This document shows positions 8,171 through 9,124 of a DNA stretch of 9,124 nucleotides, piece by piece. The notes under the pieces were generated by a model. It saw nothing but the letters and a program-made list of their open reading frames with translations. It was not told the origin of the DNA and searched no databases. A program made the position numbers and the translations under genes. Source of the stretch: Desulfovibrionaceae bacterium (GTDB lineage Bacteria; Desulfobacterota; Desulfovibrionia; Desulfovibrionales; Desulfovibrionaceae); assembly GCA_009783115.1 (NCBI GenBank), contig WRHT01000046.1:1-9124 (forward strand), read 5' to 3'. Numbering within the stretch: position 1 is the stretch's first letter; the number at the start of each line of letters is the position of its first letter.

Positions 8171-9089
8171 GCTTCTCTTCCAGAAAAAGGTAAGCGGATC
8201 TGGCCGCGCTGGCCCCGTCCCCCGCCGCCGTCACCACTTGGCGGCAACGCTTGGAACGGATATCACCGGCGGCGAATATCCCCGGCAGATTGGAACACAT
8301 TTCCGTGTCCGTAATAATAAAACCTGCTTCATCCACTTGCAGTCCGGCGGGAAAAAAATCCGCCGCCGGGGTCTGCCCGACAAAGACAAAAAGACCATCC
8401 ACCGGCAAATCGCAGCTCTGCCGTTCACTAGCAAGTGTTGAACGCAGGGTCAGACCTCGCAAGTTTTCTTCTCCAAGCAACGCTTCGATCACAGTATTAT
8501 AGTGCACAACCACATTCGGCACGGCCAGGACTTTTTCCTGGATCAGCCTATCCGCCCGGAAGGCATCGCGGCGATGAATGAGGTGCAGTTCTTTCACCAA
8601 GCCCGACAAATAAAGGGCTTCTTCCAGGGCGGAGTTACCTCCGCCGGCCACCGCCACGGTCAACCCCCGGAAAAAAGGACCGTCACAGATGGCGCAATAA
8701 GAAAGGCCATGTCCGGTCAGCCTGTCTTCCCCAGGCAGTTCCAGTTTGCGGTGTCTCAGGCCGGAACAGATAATCACCGTGCGGGCTTCCAGAGGATCTT
8801 CATCCGTTCGCAAGATATAGCCGTCTTCCGCCTTCTCGCAAGAATGCGCCGTCAGGGGCAGGCGATCCACCGGGTAAGAAGACAATTGCGCTTCCAGGGT
8901 ATCCGCCAGAACGTAGCCCTGCATTTTCGGCAAGCCGGGATAATTTTCAATTTCAGCGGTTTCGAGCAGCAAACCGCCGGGCGTGCTTTTTTCCAGCAAG
9001 GCTACGGACAAGCCGAAACGGGCCAAGTAGAGCACGGCGCTCATACCCGCAGGTCCGGCCCCTATGACCACAGAATCATAGCGCTTCAT
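8154..9089 (-). CDS. trxB: Thioredoxin-disulfide reductase
   Basis: Cytosolic flavoenzyme that reduces thioredoxin with electrons from NADPH. At 311 aa it is standard for the low-molecular-weight class. Motifs in order: FAD-binding GAGPAG (10-15), GGLLLETAEIENYPG (38-52), the redox pair CAIC (132-135) in SYCAICDGPFF, the NADPH fold GGGNSALEEA (149-158), the 2'-phosphate-binding HRRDAFRA (172-179), which points to NADPH, and the second FAD site FAAGDIRSKRCRQVVTAAGDG (272-292, with GDI). The usual redox site is CATC; Ile for Thr is a mild change. The start at 9089 lies inside the last codons of an upstream frame ending at 9076, with only a weak AGG ahead, so translation is probably coupled. The end overlaps bamD. 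Confidence 0.95.
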   Translation of the reverse strand: MKRYDSVVIGAGPAGMSAVLYLARFGLSVALLEKSTPGGLLLETAEIENYPGLPKMQGYVLADTLEAQLSSYPVDRLPLTAHSCEKAEDGYILRTDEDPLEARTVIICSGLRHRKLELPGEDRLTGHGLSYCAICDGPFFRGLTVAVAGGGNSALEEALYLSGLVKELHLIHRRDAFRADRLIQEKVLAVPNVVVHYNTVIEALLGEENLRGLTLRSTLASERQSCDLPVDGLFVFVGQTPAADFFPAGLQVDEAGFIITDTEMCSNLPGIFAAGDIRSKRCRQVVTAAGDGASAARSAYLFLEEKHVLKN

Positions 9090-9124
9090 TCAGGGCCTGT
9101 TCAATCATGCTTTTAAGATTGCTT
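9076..9124 (-). CDS. trxA: Probable thioredoxin, last 15 codons (runs off the right edge)
   Basis: On the minus strand, one frame entering at the right edge reads SNLKSMIEQALNEAL and stops with TGA at 9078-9076, overlapping the trxB start by 14 bp. The pattern is that of the last helix of a thioredoxin (a polar residue, then L-K-x-M/L-I-x-x-A-L), and trxA directly before trxB is a common arrangement. Only 15 residues are visible and no active site is in the window, so the name rests mainly on context. Confidence 0.6.
   Translation of the reverse strand, partial: SNLKSMIEQALNEAL

Noticed and set aside
8502..9116. A 204-codon open frame on the plus strand opposite trxB
   Set aside because: It is antisense to a clear thioredoxin reductase with all motifs; composition is that of a mirrored frame and no family is recognisable.

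Overview
The window reads as a compact stretch of chromosomal housekeeping genes from a Gram-negative, rod-shaped bacterium. An outer membrane is implied by a BamD lipoprotein, and an MreB cytoskeleton is present. The GAF-protein/mreB pair, the style of the lysophospholipid acyltransferase (NHMSTLET, FPQGSRS) and the trxA-trxB-bamD order look to me like a sulfate-reducing deltaproteobacterium of the Desulfovibrionales. That placement is from memory of the protein families, not from a search. Most of the DNA is of moderate G+C content, about 53-55% where I counted. I see no tRNA, rRNA, CRISPR array, insertion sequence or phage gene.

Layout. (1) Positions 1-1600, minus strand: a double-GAF-domain protein followed 35 bp later by the N-terminal part of mreB, which runs off the left edge. 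(2) Positions 1601-1786: the only real intergenic region, with two divergent sigma70-like promoters. (3) Positions 1787-7440, plus strand: a tightly packed five-gene cluster made of an unrecognised 576-aa protein (GTG start), gcvT, rsmE, rarA and a PlsC-like acyltransferase. Successive gaps are 11, 3, -4 and 4 bp, so this is very probably one operon. (4) Positions 7424-9124, minus strand: the last codons of a probable trxA, then trxB and bamD, each overlapping the next. The plus and minus clusters converge and overlap by 17 bp at 7424-7440.

How they fit together. The minus-strand genes on the left serve cell shape (MreB), with a possible sensor or regulator in front. The plus-strand operon mixes one-carbon metabolism (GcvT), 16S rRNA methylation (RsmE), replication-fork maintenance (RarA) and phospholipid synthesis (PlsC-like). 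I see no single pathway in it; it looks like a growth-related housekeeping operon. The right-hand cluster joins cytosolic thiol redox (TrxA/TrxB) to outer-membrane protein assembly (BamD).

No new defence or mobile system is visible. The best candidate for something undescribed is the unrecognised protein at 1787-3517. Its gene contains a sharply AT-rich segment of roughly 420 bp (about 29% G+C) inside an otherwise ordinary coding sequence. A second point worth checking is the acyltransferase, which has Glu where HX4D acyltransferases normally have Asp.
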